From Clavelina lepadiformis (Eukaryota; Chordata; Ascidiacea; Aplousobranchia; Clavelinidae), in assembly GCF_947623445.1 (NCBI RefSeq), contig NC_135240.1, positions 10,478,001 through 10,542,000 of the forward strand: DNA of 64,000 nt, in the 5' to 3' direction. The stretch's first letter is position 1. The number at the start of each line of letters is the position of its first letter. A program made the translations under genes and the position numbers. Below the pieces are notes generated by a model that had not been told where the DNA came from, made no database searches, and was given only the letters and a program-made list of their open reading frames with translations. Below are positions 13,201-25,060 of the stretch, in pieces.

Positions 13201-15406
13201 ATATGGTACATGTTCTGTCTATCATACCAGTATCTTTTAACACAACATTCTCCAAATCATCTTGCTCTTCATTGTGATCTTCCAGAGGTTGTTCTGCTTC
13301 AGTTTTCTGAAACAACAAACACCGTGATCAGTTTAAAAGCTATGCGGTGTAGTGTAACTACGATACGTCGCATGTTGAAACAGCCTCTTACTTACCACAT
13401 ATAAATACTAAATATTCTACTTTCATTTTTACAGCAAATTTATAAATTTATTAAAAAACTTGTGAAAAGTTATATTATGTCATCATACGACAATATAATT
13501 TAATGACAATGGAAACACAAAAGTAATAATTATTTAGTAACAATTAGTATTACAAAATATATTCATGCATAGAACTATACATAAATCATGGTTTAAACTA
13601 CAGTAAACCAAACCTGTTTTATGGAAGATTGATACTGCGCAACAGTTTCCTCTAGCTTTGTCTCACCAAGCTTAAGAAGTTTCTTTAACTCGGCCATTGC
13701 GTTGGTATAATGCTTCCTCTCACTTTCAGTTAAAGATGAAGCTGGCGTGCAAGACTAGATACATACATAACACATACACAGATGGATAATAAACATTTAT
13801 ATTAAGTTCTAGAAGCGATATGATTTGAAACTAAAAACTATGGTATGTATTATATACTAGAACCACATATGATATGGCGCTTTGTAGGTAGCCTAGAACT
13901 TTTTGTAGTCAACTAGTAAACATGAAAGGTGACAAAAATTATACATAGGATTTTTCTATTGCCTTTTCTGCCTTAAAATGAGAGGCAAACCACAAACAAG
14001 CTGCCCTTAAATCAAGAAATCATTTTTCGTAAGTATACTGAAGAATTTTTAATAACATTTATGGTCAAATATGCGTCACAAAAAATGCAAATTTAGCATT
14101 AAATTTTACATATGTGGTGGATATTATGACGTCATGTCAAAAAACACACACAACACAGGTGTTTGGAACAAGTATGAATAGAATGCTTCGAGTGGTAGAC
14201 AAAAATAGGTATGGTTAAAGCGTACCTCAGTGCGTATCACAAATATTTTGCGTTAAGCTTAACATACAGTTAGTGCACTTAAACTGGTGAAGGTAGGTGT
14301 TAAGCTAGAGCTCACTGAGCTCGGTTATAGGCCGTTCACGCTAACCTAGTCAGGTAACAGAAATTGTCGAAAAGACAAAAGTAGTTCATTAGTTTTTGTA
14401 ATGTCACCTGTGATCTTTTTATGCTAAAAAAACATTGCCTGAGATCTGAGGAGTCGTATTCCAACCAAAACGTGTTAGCTAGCATACACTACTACCATAC
14501 TTAACATAAAACACCCATTGTCAAGCATGTTGTTTTTCATTGTGACGTCACAATTAACACTGGCTTTAGCATAACTAGCAGAAAATTTGCAATACATTTT
14601 AGCAATCTGCTTAACCACAAGTTCACTACATGGTATTAAAAAATTCCTCCTTTGACAACCTCCTTTCACTCAACACCCACTTGTTTTTGGACTTGCCCTG
14701 ACTTAAACATCAACTGAATGCACCAAGTTAGCTCTTCATCCTTACTATTATTATGACAATGTTTGAAATAGAAATAAAAGTGATACAATAACTAGCTTAC
14801 TGCTGAGGTGTATCACAATTGGTAAAAATAGCGATGCAACATTTATAGAAAGCAACAGGCATAATCAATTGTAACTGATGTCTGGTACAGTGTCTTATTC
14901 TCAAGCACAAAACATTGCTAGGATTGTGTTTACAAGAACATATTGCCAGAGCTTAGCAACTATTAGATAATTTTTTTTGAAATATAACACGCAAAAATTG
15001 GGATTAAATAAGCTTTTATAAAGCAACTTCTCTAGCAAATCTTACCAAAATTTCATTGGATATAACTTGACCAAAACTGCCTGAGCTTGAATCCTTGCCA
15101 CTACTATTAGGCACCTATGAGCACAGAGGTAACAAGTTATTAATTACTAAAATTTAAGTCAATTAAGCATAACTGATCATTTATGTGGGTATAGTCTTTT
15201 GATGCAGCATTGCTATTCGGCCAAACATATCAATTAAAAATAATATATACTTGATTTTTGTAAAACTGACAACTGCACAGTGCATAACTAACCATGTGTT
15301 GGAGATATTTCTGCCGAAGATGTTCCACGTATGGGTCACATCCTGAGCCCAATTCTTCTTCATTTCTTTCCATCACCTCAATATTATTTTCTATTACACT
15401 GGTCAT
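7298..15406 (-). CDS. CCDC138: Coiled-coil domain-containing protein 138 (CCDC138), 15 exons
   Basis: Minus-strand exons: 15406-15293, 15114-15046, 13754-13614, 13306-13228, 12984-12741, 12354-12144, 11475-11356, 10959-10840, 10730-10641, 9112-8972, 8532-8384, 8289-8087, 7934-7755, 7673-7529 and 7454-7298. They join in phase to 720 residues (human is about 665). The N-terminal third is low-complexity. Residues about 225-366 are a long coiled coil with conserved pieces such as KRLKSSFDVIKS and RRLENLQRKQQY. The C-terminal half is helical and strongly conserved (FIYCSLHHLED, SFIILKTLHQ, LEKLSIILQKLSKIK, SLNLRSILFNL). The protein is linked to centrosomes and cilia in vertebrates, but its molecular role is not established. 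One intron (donor at 8086) appears to be GC-AG. The start codon at 15406 is the first ATG of the open first exon; a more upstream exon cannot be excluded. A MITE sits in the intron between 9112 and 10641. Confidence 0.93.
10079..10533. mobile_element. hAT-like MITE (about 455 bp) in a CCDC138 intron
   Basis: The ends CAGGGCTTTGGAGC (left) and GCTCCATAGCCCTG (right) are inverted repeats. The body carries many GGAGC/GCTCC motifs in both orientations. The flanking octamers GTATGAAC (10071-10078) and GTACAATC (10534-10541) match at 5 of 8 bases, compatible with a decayed hAT target duplication. It contains no open frame of note. Confidence 0.65.
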
Positions 15407-15954
15407 GCCAACCTTCAAGGTTTAGGTCTAGTGCAAAAATAGTGGGTTTAGTTACCATTGCCATGCTAACCATTATTTAGTTATACTGTAAAACCTGAAG
15501 ATTTTAGGCCTTTAGCGTATCTATGCTTTTTTCAATTTATCGTTTATTTGTACAGTTATTTTTTGCTGTAATTTCGTTTTGCAACCATTTTACTACGATA
15601 ATTGCTAATGATTAATTCCAAAAACTCTTGAAAACTTACAGACTGAAACTCAGAAGCTATATGAGAATGTGATTTTTGCTCATTGCCTTATAGCTCATTA
15701 TTGTCATTTTGTAGGTCAACTGCAAATGGTTTACTTTTCATTTGTAAGTTGCTATCAGCAATTTTAGCTTTCCTTTAGAACTCTTTAACATTTAATTACA
15801 AAATGTTAACAAATAAAAAGTACTTATAACGTGTACAGTATGCAATAAAGCAATAATACCCAGTTTATTTGGTATGTTTGTTATGTCTGAGAATGTACCC
15901 TAGTTGTAAGGATTTTTGAACAAAGGGTACATTTGATAAGAAATACTTCTTGAA

Positions 15955-17502
15955 ATGAAAAAAAAGCCAAATTCAGTTAAAAAAGGTGTTGATCAGTAAG
16001 TCATAGCTAAGGGAGACTGTTTATATTATAGTAATTAAACAACAACATTCAAATGTCTGTCAAATACGTTATCATTATGACGTCACATAATTGTTCCTAC
16101 GTAATGCGAAAAAATTGTACCCTAGCAATCGTTATTCTATATATTTTTGCAAAATTTAAATTTTATTCGAATTGCCCAGATGAAGTTAACTCGAATGGGT
16201 TAATGAAACGTCGGCAGAAAATAAAGTTCTGTTTTTCACCAGTTAAGCCTTATATTTGATGATTATTATGCCTGGTGGCAACCATAGTATATTGAAATGT
16301 CTAGTTTGTAATGTACATTGATAATGGAAGCAATTTTTTTTTACTGTAGTAACGTATAAACCCTTTGGTTCAATGATCTAAGTCAAAATGCAGATATATT
16401 ATACAAAATGAAAATTTTTCGATTAAGTCGTTAAAAAGCCAAATTAAATTCCATTCAGAAACATTTATATCATTTCTCACCAACATTAGATAAATTTGCA
16501 CATAAAAGATAAAAATTTTTTGTCAGTTTGCATAATTTTTCACAGCATTCATAGAAAAACAAACAATTTTTTTACGAAAATAGTGTTTTTTTTGGTTAAC
16601 GTTTGTTAAAAACATGAAACACTTTCTAACTTATGTTAAAAGATTAGTTTACCATCAATTTGTAGTCATTTCCCTGAAAATAGTATTGAAACTAATTGTT
16701 CACAAATCTTGTTTTTTATCTTTTATGTCAGCTTGAGAAAGGAAATGTATCACTGGTGGGTTCACAACAATGTAACCCCTACTCTACAGGTGATCCAATT
16801 CCACACAAACAAGGTAGGCATATTATTTTGAATGGAAACTTGCACAAACTAGAGCTAACGTTACAAATTCTCTACTACAAACAACAACATAACCTGCTCA
16901 CCTAACACGATAATGAGTGCTACTGCAGTATATGGGTAAAAAAGCGATAAATAAACTTTGTTTAATTAAAAGTTTCCATAAATGAGCCCATATGTATGAA
17001 CGATATTATAAGCATCTTTTAAACCCTGTTCGTACCGTTTCCACCAGTTGAAAATTTTTTCCTCGCTTCGTTTATATTTCGTGCGTAAATACTTTTTGTT
17101 AACTTTTCACCAAAAACTAAGCTTACAGGCCTAATTGATAAATTGTCCGACAGAAAAGAGATTTCTTATGCAGCAACTTAATCAGTTAATTAAAAACTCA
17201 TAGGCTATTTGATTTACCCCTGGAATTCGATCTATTATGCCAACCCATCGCATTTTCTATTGTTTTTTGTATTTTGCATGGTAGGTTAGCATGGCCACCA
17301 AACCCACAAAATAATTCCTAAGTTCAACGAACTTAAGACCAAAATAACACAAACAACTACACTATTGGAAGATGTAGAGGACATATTCTCTAACATTAAA
17401 GACACGGATCATAAACTTTCTAAATCACCGGTAATCACACATCAGCAAGTAGCACGTAACATAAGCAACAAAAAACCCTACTACCCCAAAACAGCACTTT
17501 AA
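15955..17502 (+). CDS. Unrecognised small three-exon gene, 100 residues
   Basis: Three segments join in phase with good splice sites: 15955-15995 (donor CAGTAAGT), 16732-16813 (acceptor TTTATGTCAG, donor AAGGTAGGC) and 17323-17502 (acceptor TTCCTAAG, stop TAA). The product begins MKKKPNSVKKGVD, has an aromatic stretch (EMYHWWVHNN), then a helical, heptad-like segment (NELKTKITQTTTLLEDVEDI) and a basic C-terminus. An AATAAA follows at 17605-17610, about 100 bases after the stop, which supports a real transcript. The gene is head-to-head with CCDC138, 548 bases from its start codon, so a shared promoter is possible. I do not recognise the family; a small coiled-coil subunit of a larger complex is only a guess. 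The three exons are too short to stand out individually, so the model rests on phase and splice-site agreement. Confidence 0.5.
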
Positions 17503-17983
17503 ATTTTACCGGGTTGAAATTCTGCTGTTGACACTAATCACGGTTGAGCGCGTATCGTTACCAGCCTGTGGAAAAAGACGTCGCTATTGTGAGTTTTGTC
17601 TTCAAATAAATTTACTTTTAATTGTACCTATTCAAAATTAAACTTGGTGGCCAAGTTGAATCAAGTTGTTCTTAACAATATCTCAGTGTTCAATATTCTT
17701 AACAATGAATAATTCCGGTCTAAACCATTTCATCCCGTTAAATTTGTGCTCTGTCATGACTTGACTTATTTATTTTTGAAACGGTCAGAGCGCCCGGTTT
17801 GCAATGATTCGAGGCGTGTTTGATACGACGGTCCGAGTCGCCGACGACAGTAGTACATGAAGCCTTTTGATAACTGAGTACCGCATTCTAGTGCATATTC
17901 GTTTGACGTTTCTGGCGAATTCTCATAGCAACGGGTTGATACTTTACGAATATCCCTGTGACATTACAAAAGGCGGCTAGTAT
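17503..17983. other. 3' flank of the small gene, otherwise no feature seen
   Basis: Contains the polyadenylation signal AATAAA at 17605-17610 for the upstream small gene, then unique-looking sequence up to the transposon target duplication. No coding segment was identified. Confidence 0.45.
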
Positions 17984-17999
17984 AGTGATGATGGTACTA

Positions 18000-18232
18000 C
18001 GACACCTTATCGAAAGACACTTTATCGAAAGACACTTTATCGAACGACACCTGATCGAAACGACAGCTGATCGAAAGACACTTTATCGAACGACAGTTAA
18101 TCGAGCCGACAGTTGATCGAAAGACACTTTATCGAAACGACAGCTGATCGAACGACATTTTATCGAACCGACAGTTAATCAAAACGACAGTTGATCGAAC
18201 GACACTTTATCGAACCGACAGTTCAAGCAAGA
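18000..18232 (+). repeat. Left subterminal array of about 14 units of a 15-16 bp repeat
   Basis: Units of the form (A/C)GACA(C/G)-(T)T(T/G)ATCGAA follow one another without spacers, differing at a few fixed positions. The same array in opposite orientation fills 19600-19784. Arrays of short subterminal repeats are the usual transposase-binding regions of hAT elements, but here they make up nearly the whole terminal repeat. Confidence 0.8.
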
Positions 18233-18617
18233 TTTTAGCGTGTTTCTCAAACATTGGAACAATGAGCCATTGTGATGTGCGGTCTTTGTAATGGTGTGCA
18301 TTAATGAATTGTGATGTATATATCATAAAGTTGACGATTTATATTTTATATCTATATTTTATATTTGTATCATAAAGTGTTCGATTTCGCATGGCGGCCG
18401 GCCCGCCCACATATTAATAAGATATCACAAGAATACGCACGAGAATTACTAAGTACGAGATTGTCTGTACAGTAGACTAGACTAGTCATTATAGATACAA
18501 AGAGTAAGGAATTGAAGGCAAAATTTAATAGCAAGGGGCATGTCGCTGTCTGACTTTTACACAAAGTAGCTTCTTGAAAGTGGTCTTTATCCCAGCTTGA
18601 CCGACAGCGCAAAATAA

Positions 18618-18806
18618 ATGGCTTCGATGCTTGGTAGCACGTACACATGTGAACAAATGTTTTCAACAATGAAATTCACGAAAAGCAAGCTAAGATCACG
18701 CATTTCCGACGCCTATTTAGAAAATGTTCTGGCTCTTGCTTCATATGACTTGCCACCAGATGTTGAAAAACTTTCACAAAGCAAGCAGCATCAAGTGTCA
18801 CTTTAA
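18618..18806 (+). pseudogene. hAT transposase C-terminal (dimerisation) fragment
   Basis: The 62-codon frame carries the hallmark C-terminal motif of hAT transposases of the ZBED5/EPM2AIP1-like group: GSTYTCEQMFSTMKF followed by KSKLRSRISDAYLENVL and a C-terminal KQHQVS. All upstream domains (BED finger, RNase-H-like catalytic core) are missing, so the frame is a remnant and not an active enzyme. The ATG at 18618 is simply the first methionine of the fragment. Confidence 0.8.
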
Positions 18807-18808
18807 TG

Positions 18809-19002
18809 CTGTGTTGTTGAAGTGTGAACACAACGGTTCCAACGAATTGTTAATTGAACAATTGAGTGCTGGAATCGATGGCCCACCACGGAAGAAGCGC
18901 TACGACGCTGTCAACCAACGTCTGAGGAGCATAGTTGAAAATTATGACTCAACAAACATGGACATAAAAAGTTATCTTCGAGCAATTGCACACAACTTGT
19001 GA
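18809..19002 (+). pseudogene. Second coding-like fragment inside the hAT element, origin unknown
   Basis: Directly after the transposase stop, in another frame, an open stretch of about 64 codons ends with TGA at 19000-19002. It has a coding-like composition and contains GIDGPPRKKRYDAVNQRLRS and a C-terminal KSYLRAIAHNL. It is not part of the usual hAT C-terminus that I know. It may be a second element-encoded product, a captured host exon, or a frameshifted tail. Confidence 0.4.
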
Positions 19003-19800
19003 TTAAATGAATGCGATTGAAATGTGCACTTCGTCAGTTGTCGTGCTTTTAACAGTGCATGTTGTCAGTTCTTTTAATAAATTGTCGTTCTTTTAACAGT
19101 GCATATCGTCAGTTGTTTCAATAAATTGTGGATCTTTTAACCCTATCCTAACCAGGCTCGCGAGTTTACTAAAAAAACTAGGTGTGGCCAACCCCGCACA
19201 CACATTTGCAATCGTTAATTACTAGAAACCTATGCGTCGTAGACGATGAGATTATTACAGGTTAGTAGAAACATCATCTGGCTTCCTGTATACATCATAA
19301 TTGTAAAACTAAAGAAAGTGAATTTAGTGTAAATTAGGTATTTCTAAAAGTGACACATTTCTATAAATTCTTCTTGTTACGCCGCGCCCCCGCTGTGAAA
19401 AGAGAACGAAAAAGAATAGTTAGTCAAGTTATTGGTGCGTAAATGAGTAATACGTTTCAATGCGGAGAGAGAGCAAAATTATATAAATATCACAATATCT
19501 CAAAAATTGCAAAATCTAACTTTATCAAACAAACATGGACAGATAGCTGAACATCACAATGACCCATTGTTTCAATGTTTGAGAAACACGCAAAAATCTT
19601 GCTTGAACTGTCGGTTCGATAAAGTGTCGTTCGATCAACTGTCGTTTTGATTAACTGTCGGTTCGATAAAGTGTCGTTTGATCAACTTTCGGTTCGATAA
19701 AGTGTCTTTCGATCAACTGTCGTTTCGATCAGGTGTCGTTTCGATCAGGTGTCGTTCGATTAAGTGTCTTTCGATAAGGTGTCGGGTCACGAGTGATGAT

Positions 19801-20812
19801 TACATGGTTGGTGCTAGTATAAAGTAGTATTCTTTTCTCATCCATTCTAGAAGGGAATACGAGAATACGTTGATGATTTCAAAGAAGAAAACTTTTGAAA
19901 CAAATCTAGATTGAAAAGAGTATTGCTGGCACGCACGCAGTAAAAGCCTGCCTGTGTTAGAGCGGGGTTTCTGCACTTACTCACATTAAAGCAAAGATGA
20001 GAACGTGTCTTCAGCCTGAAGATAATATGAGATCCACACTGAGCAAAAGTGCTCCAATTTTTGACAAAGTTGTAGAAACAATACAAAATCAAGGTACATG
20101 TGAACTAAATTCGGACTTTCCTGTTTATGTTAAATTGTCTTACTTGTGTGTCGTTTACTTTATGCTTACAAAAAGTTTGTGAAATGTAGTTTGGGAAATA
20201 GCATCGCCAAAGCTTCGCTATTAATTGACACTTAATATTTGGGTCGCCGCAAGGAAAAGGTTGAGAAGCACTGACCTAAATAGTAAGCATTTCTCTACAA
20301 ATTTTTTCCGCCACCCCAAATCCTATGAATTGTGGAGTACGCCATCCAGTCCGCTAGGTAGCGGCAGGACACTACGTCCATTTGCCGAACACAACCTCTT
20401 TTTCGGCGCAGTTCGTGTTTCAAAACGATCGAATCTTTTAGACATGGAGGATAGAAAGTGAATTTTAAACACTTTTCGGAGACGTTTTTCCATATTAAGA
20501 TATGTCTGCGCTTTGAAGCATATTGTCTACCAATAATATGAATTAAAGTTAGCATTTGTTGTTGACCAGGAATAGCACAACAATAATAGCATAATATTTA
20601 CGTTATATTCCCTGGTAACCCGAGAATGATCCAAACACAACGTTTGGTTTGAAGTCAACTTAGCAACCGTTGAGTGAAAGAAAAACTCCAATGGTAATAA
20701 ATAATAAAAAGACATTTTTTATTCAATCAAACAAGTACTTGCCACCAAGCCACCATATTTTCCATGTTTTGAAAGCAAACTTTATGCCACAAACTTGCAA
20801 AGGAATGCATGA
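19801..20812. other. Intergenic between the hAT element and LRRC59
   Basis: Short frames only. None shows splice-linked coding character. The 3' UTR of LRRC59 probably occupies the last part, ending at its polyadenylation signal. Confidence 0.45.
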
Positions 20813-20818
20813 TTTATT
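20813..20818 (-). terminator. Polyadenylation signal AATAAA for LRRC59
   Basis: AATAAA on the minus strand, 170 bases past the LRRC59 stop codon, and the first good match in that direction. Confidence 0.5.
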
Positions 20819-20987
20819 AAAACAACAGTAAATTTAACCAAAGATTCCGACATTAGACATTGGTAATATTGACACTATTATAGGAACAATCTTATTGCAC
20901 TATTGATTAAAACTGAAAAATTACTATGAAATTTGCAAAAGATACTGAAATCGTCGAGTCCTTTTTGAAAGTTAAAACTTATTTGTG

Positions 20988-23900
20988 TCAGTCTTTGCTG
21001 ATAATGCTTTGTATCACACCTGTAAGCCATTCATTGAAGATCAAAATTTTTTCACTACTGTAATCAAACCCATCTTTCATAAATTCTAATGCATATTTAA
21101 AATGCGGTTTTGTTAATTTTTGTATGTCCAATAGCACAGCATTATATGATTTACAAGCTTTGTCCGTAGCATTTTCTTTACAGTAGATGTAAATTCCAAC
21201 AAGAATTGCTGTACACGCAATCAACAAAGTGAAGGAAGTGGAGATCCAGCCTGAAAAGGTAAATTGGTTACAATAAAAGTAAACACCCTCGAAAAAACTT
21301 TCATTTTTGTCATATAAGCAAGTAAACAATTGAAACTTCCAAATTACAAAAAAACACTGTTTAAATTCTGTACTAATGTCAGCACTCACTCCGGTTATTC
21401 TTCTGATCCAAAACCTTTGCAATTTCAGCATTCTCCTGTACTTCTCCATTGCCCAAGTGTCGCTGCTCTGTTGATAAAACAGGCTTTGCAGCTTGCACAA
21501 GTTTGGCTTGCTCTGCTTCCCATTGTTTTCTGAAATGCAGTTTAATAAGTAGGTAATCATAAAGACGGTAGCTTTATAGGAAAACAGGGAAAATTCGGTT
21601 TGCATTGCTTTGCACAAGCAAAAGGATATTATTCGTTTTTTTTCTGGTAAAAGCCTTTTTAGCATATATATACCAAAATCATTACTGTAATGATGCAAAA
21701 ATAAACACGAAACCTCTTTCTCTCTTTATCTAACTGTTTCTCCAGTTTTCTTTGCTGAGCTTGTTTCTGCTCTTCGATGTGTTTCCGTTGTTCTCTCTCT
21801 AGACAAACAACTAATTAGTAGATTGCATTTGCAAAATAACACTGTCAGACATCTCAATAAGTTTGAGAAAACCAATACGAATATGCAGGAATGTTTCAGT
21901 TCTGGAAAGCATCACTTCAATTTTCCATTCAAAAAATTAAGATGCACATGATATACTGTACTACAAAAATAACTGGTGTGAGTACGCAACTAAGCATGCT
22001 CCGTGAATGTGAAACAAACCCTGAAAAATAATTTTGCTCTAACTGAAGCAACCATTATATAATCAACAGGTGTATTGTAAGTCTCTTGCTTATATCATGA
22101 GTGGTTTCCCAGTTAGTGGTTTAGCGATGCTTTCTGGTGTTTTTGAGTCAGACCCATTTATGCAATGAACACCATACAACTTGAAACTTCTTATTGAATA
22201 CTAACCAAAAACAATTTTGATTCCAACAAAACAAAATAAGTTCATTCACAATGACCAGAGGTAAGCATTTAGCAGTTTTGGTGGAAAATAAATTGTCACA
22301 CTGGAATAACCCACATTTCCCCAGACTTATCACTCCACAATTTCTTCCTATTTTAAATCAAAAAAGCACCATAAAAGAAACAAAAATCCTGGAGATGTGT
22401 TCTCTAGCTGCTAGAAATGATTTACTAAAAATTGGCAAGTGGCTTTAATGGGAATATGTGCATTATAGTAATAAAATATTTATGTATTCGGTTCAGCTAC
22501 TTTTGTGAAATGTATAGTAAACACATTTTAGCAAAGTACCTCTTTCAGCCTTTAAGACTTTTTGTTTTTGCCGCTCTTGCTCAGATGCAAGAGACTTCAT
22601 TGCTGTAACCACATTAATTGCACATTGTCTGCATTGTTTATCATCTAAGCAGTCACCAACAATTTTAAAATAGCTTGAATCGAGTGGATTATCTTTGAGA
22701 TCCAACCATCTTAGATTGTCAAGACGACTGAAACCAACTGGAATCATGCTACCAAAATTATTATTCTTAAATTACATCAGCATGGTCGCTGTAGAAAGAT
22801 CACAATTTACCACACGAACCAACAAAAATGATTTACTGCTGGTAAGTTATAATTATTAAAGAAGCTGTATTACATACCTTACCTCAATTTATTCTGAAAC
22901 AAGTCAAGATGTTTCAATTGCTGGAGTTTGTACACATCTGCAGGAAGGTCCGTAATTAGATTCTTACTTAAGTCCAACTTCACCAAATATTGCAGTGTTG
23001 TGCAGAATTCATCAGGCAGTTGTACAATACGATTGCAAGACAAGTCCAACACATTAGCCTTTCGCACAGTAGCCTAAAACAAAGTATTACTCACTGCAGT
23101 TTTCTATAATGATATGATTTACTTTTAATACAAGCACACATGCTTTATTTATTTCAACTCTATGACAACGATAACATATGAATATTGAATATATTCAAAT
23201 AACTTGGGTTTAGTATGGTACACATCAATTAAAGACAAACTCTATAAGTGACAATTCTAGCACAAGTAGGTTACATAAACATAGCTAGACAGTTTTACTA
23301 AAACGTGCCCATGAACTATGTGTACAAATCACAATGTATATAAAGTTTGCGCAACGTTAGACCACAAATTGTGGAAGTTTAAATGAATCAACAAGTGGCT
23401 TTTACTAGGGATGGGCCGATACGAACCCAAACCCGAATAGATTCGCCGAATATCGCCTTCATGGAAGATTCGGGCGAACACGAATACCAACAATGGCGAA
23501 CCCGAATACAATATTACAGTACTTATAAATTTACTGACTTTTGTTAAGAATGATGATCTAGTTTCCCGACAAAGCTGAACTAGAGTCAGCAGTACTTACA
23601 ATGAAGGTCGTTTTCCTAACGATTTTGCTTTTTCAATCGTTTTTTAAACACTATTTTTCGAAAGAAAGCGATTTGTTTATCGATTACGTCATTTTACAAG
23701 CAAGACTTGACAACTTTTGGATGAAATTTTATTGTTTGGTTCTAATACGAATAGATTCGGGATTCGTTCGTGTCGATCTTCATGATATTCGGGTTTGCAC
23801 GAACCCGAATAATCTTCCTCGCACCACATCCCTAGCTTTTACCACATCTGATGTGCATTGCTATTGTTCAAAAAGAAAGTACATATGCCTGCATTATACA

Positions 23901-24764
23901 ATAAGAATGAACATGTATGTCTAAAACAGTATATGTATTTAATATATATAGGAATATCTTGAAAAATATTTGAACTTTGCATTTTTACAAACTGATGAAT
24001 TATAAAATGAAGTGAATGATGCAGCGTTAATCAGTTCTTTGTCTACATCCAGCTCAGTTTATGAATAAAGGATTACTCTTGGCTCATCTTTGTTGTGTTA
24101 GAAAGATTCTTATCTTTAACCAACCCAACCATGGGCTTTATTTGCCCATAATTACATGAATAACATAATCAAGGCATCATGCTATTATTTCTTAACGTTT
24201 TTGCAGAACAGTGAATGTGGTATTATGTAGTCATCTAATCCACTTGGTGACAGACAGACAAAAACATGATGAATTTTACATTCAAAATGTATATTAAACT
24301 GTGGTAACTGACTAGCGCATTGGAAAATGGCACCTTGGATTGAACACACTCTTAGTCTTCTCCAAGTGACAGAGGACATTTAAACAGGTATATTTTAAAT
24401 GCTACGGCCAGAAATAGTGACATTGTATAAAAAAGAACGCATCTACCAAGCAAGCTGGAATTCCCACTATATAAATTAACCTAGTAGCCTATATCTGCAA
24501 AACCTATTGGCTACATTAGATAAATGTACGGATCTACTGCAAACTTCTTTAAATGAATATGCAATTGCTATACTTAAAGATTTTCTTTCAAATACATAAT
24601 ACAACAGAAATCAGTATAAACACAACAAAAAATTTGCATGAATTATGCCTTACTATTTCCTTGACAGGAATTTTCGTAATTCCCAACAAACTAAGATCCA
24701 TTTCATTATCATCCGTTCGGCTCTTCAGTTCTTTCACAGTTAGCATTTTGTTTTTTGAAGTCAT
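20988..24764 (-). CDS. LRRC59: Leucine-rich repeat-containing protein 59 (LRRC59), 6 exons
   Basis: Minus-strand exons 24764-24654, 23073-22883, 22748-22540, 21798-21714, 21529-21390 and 21250-20988 join in phase to 332 residues (human 307). The N-terminal region has NEMDLSLLGITKIPVKEI. It is followed by leucine-rich repeats (LDLSCNRIVQLP, LVKLDLSKNLITDLP, LKHLDLFQNKL, LRWLDLKDNPLD), the diagnostic GDCLDDKQCRQCA segment, a charged coiled coil (about residues 150-245), one membrane span (about 250-268) and a C-terminal tail. In vertebrates LRRC59 is a tail-anchored protein of the endoplasmic reticulum and nuclear envelope, with its leucine-rich repeats facing the cytosol. It binds ribosomes and helps nuclear import of FGF1. 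The ATG at 24764 precedes the conserved block and the first donor is a clear GTAAGG. Intron 1 carries a hAT-like MITE. A polyadenylation signal lies at 20813-20818. Confidence 0.95.
23406..23834. mobile_element. hAT-like MITE (429 bp) with perfect 8-bp target duplication, in LRRC59 intron 1
   Basis: The ends TAGGGATG and CATCCCTA are inverted. Both subterminal regions are rich in ACGAACCCGAAT-type motifs in both orientations. The octamer GCTTTTAC occurs directly at each flank (23398-23405 and 23835-23842), a perfect 8-bp duplication diagnostic of a hAT-type insertion. The 107-codon open frame across its middle is a chance reading of the repeat. Confidence 0.88.
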
Positions 24765-25060
24765 GATACTGTAAGCTAGTATTTTATTTCAGTGTTGCAG
24801 CCTTATATCATCCAATACTAACACCTTAAATTTCCTATTGCAAGAATAGCCATTGAGCCTATAACATTGTACCGTATCGTGTGAATTAAGGTAAAGATGT
24901 TTGTTATTAGTTATAGATAGATAGTGGAACCCTACTTATGTAGTCTGTGACCATACCAATGTAGAAGACCCTATGTCATATAGGAGCTATACCAAACTTG
25001 CAGGTCTGATGCAGTTAAATACACTTCTAACCCGGTTTCTAGTTCCTTGTATTAAATTAA

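Larger units (their letters stand above)
17993..19791. mobile_element. Decayed hAT-type transposon (about 1.8 kb) with repeat-built inverted ends
   Basis: The element is bounded by the perfect 9-base direct repeat AGTGATGAT at 17984-17992 and 19792-19800 (hAT insertions duplicate 8 bp). The terminal inverted repeats are very long, about 18000-18277 and 19552-19784. Their outer 230 bases are an array of roughly 15-bp units alternating between a GACACTTTATCGAA type and a GACAGTTGATCGAA type. The inner part holds a unique inverted stretch starting CGTGTTTCTCAAACATT. Between the arms is the remnant of a hAT transposase C-terminus. The outermost 7 bases of the two ends agree poorly, so the exact ends are uncertain. 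It is non-autonomous as it stands. Confidence 0.8.

Noticed and set aside
20988..21698. 236-codon minus-strand open frame read as one protein
   Set aside because: Only its last part (from 21250) is coding, as the final exon of LRRC59. The upstream portion reads through an intron and reads exon 5 (21529-21390) in the wrong frame.
23601..23924. 107-codon plus-strand frame
   Set aside because: Runs through the MITE at 23406-23834 and its flank; a chance reading of a non-coding transposon.
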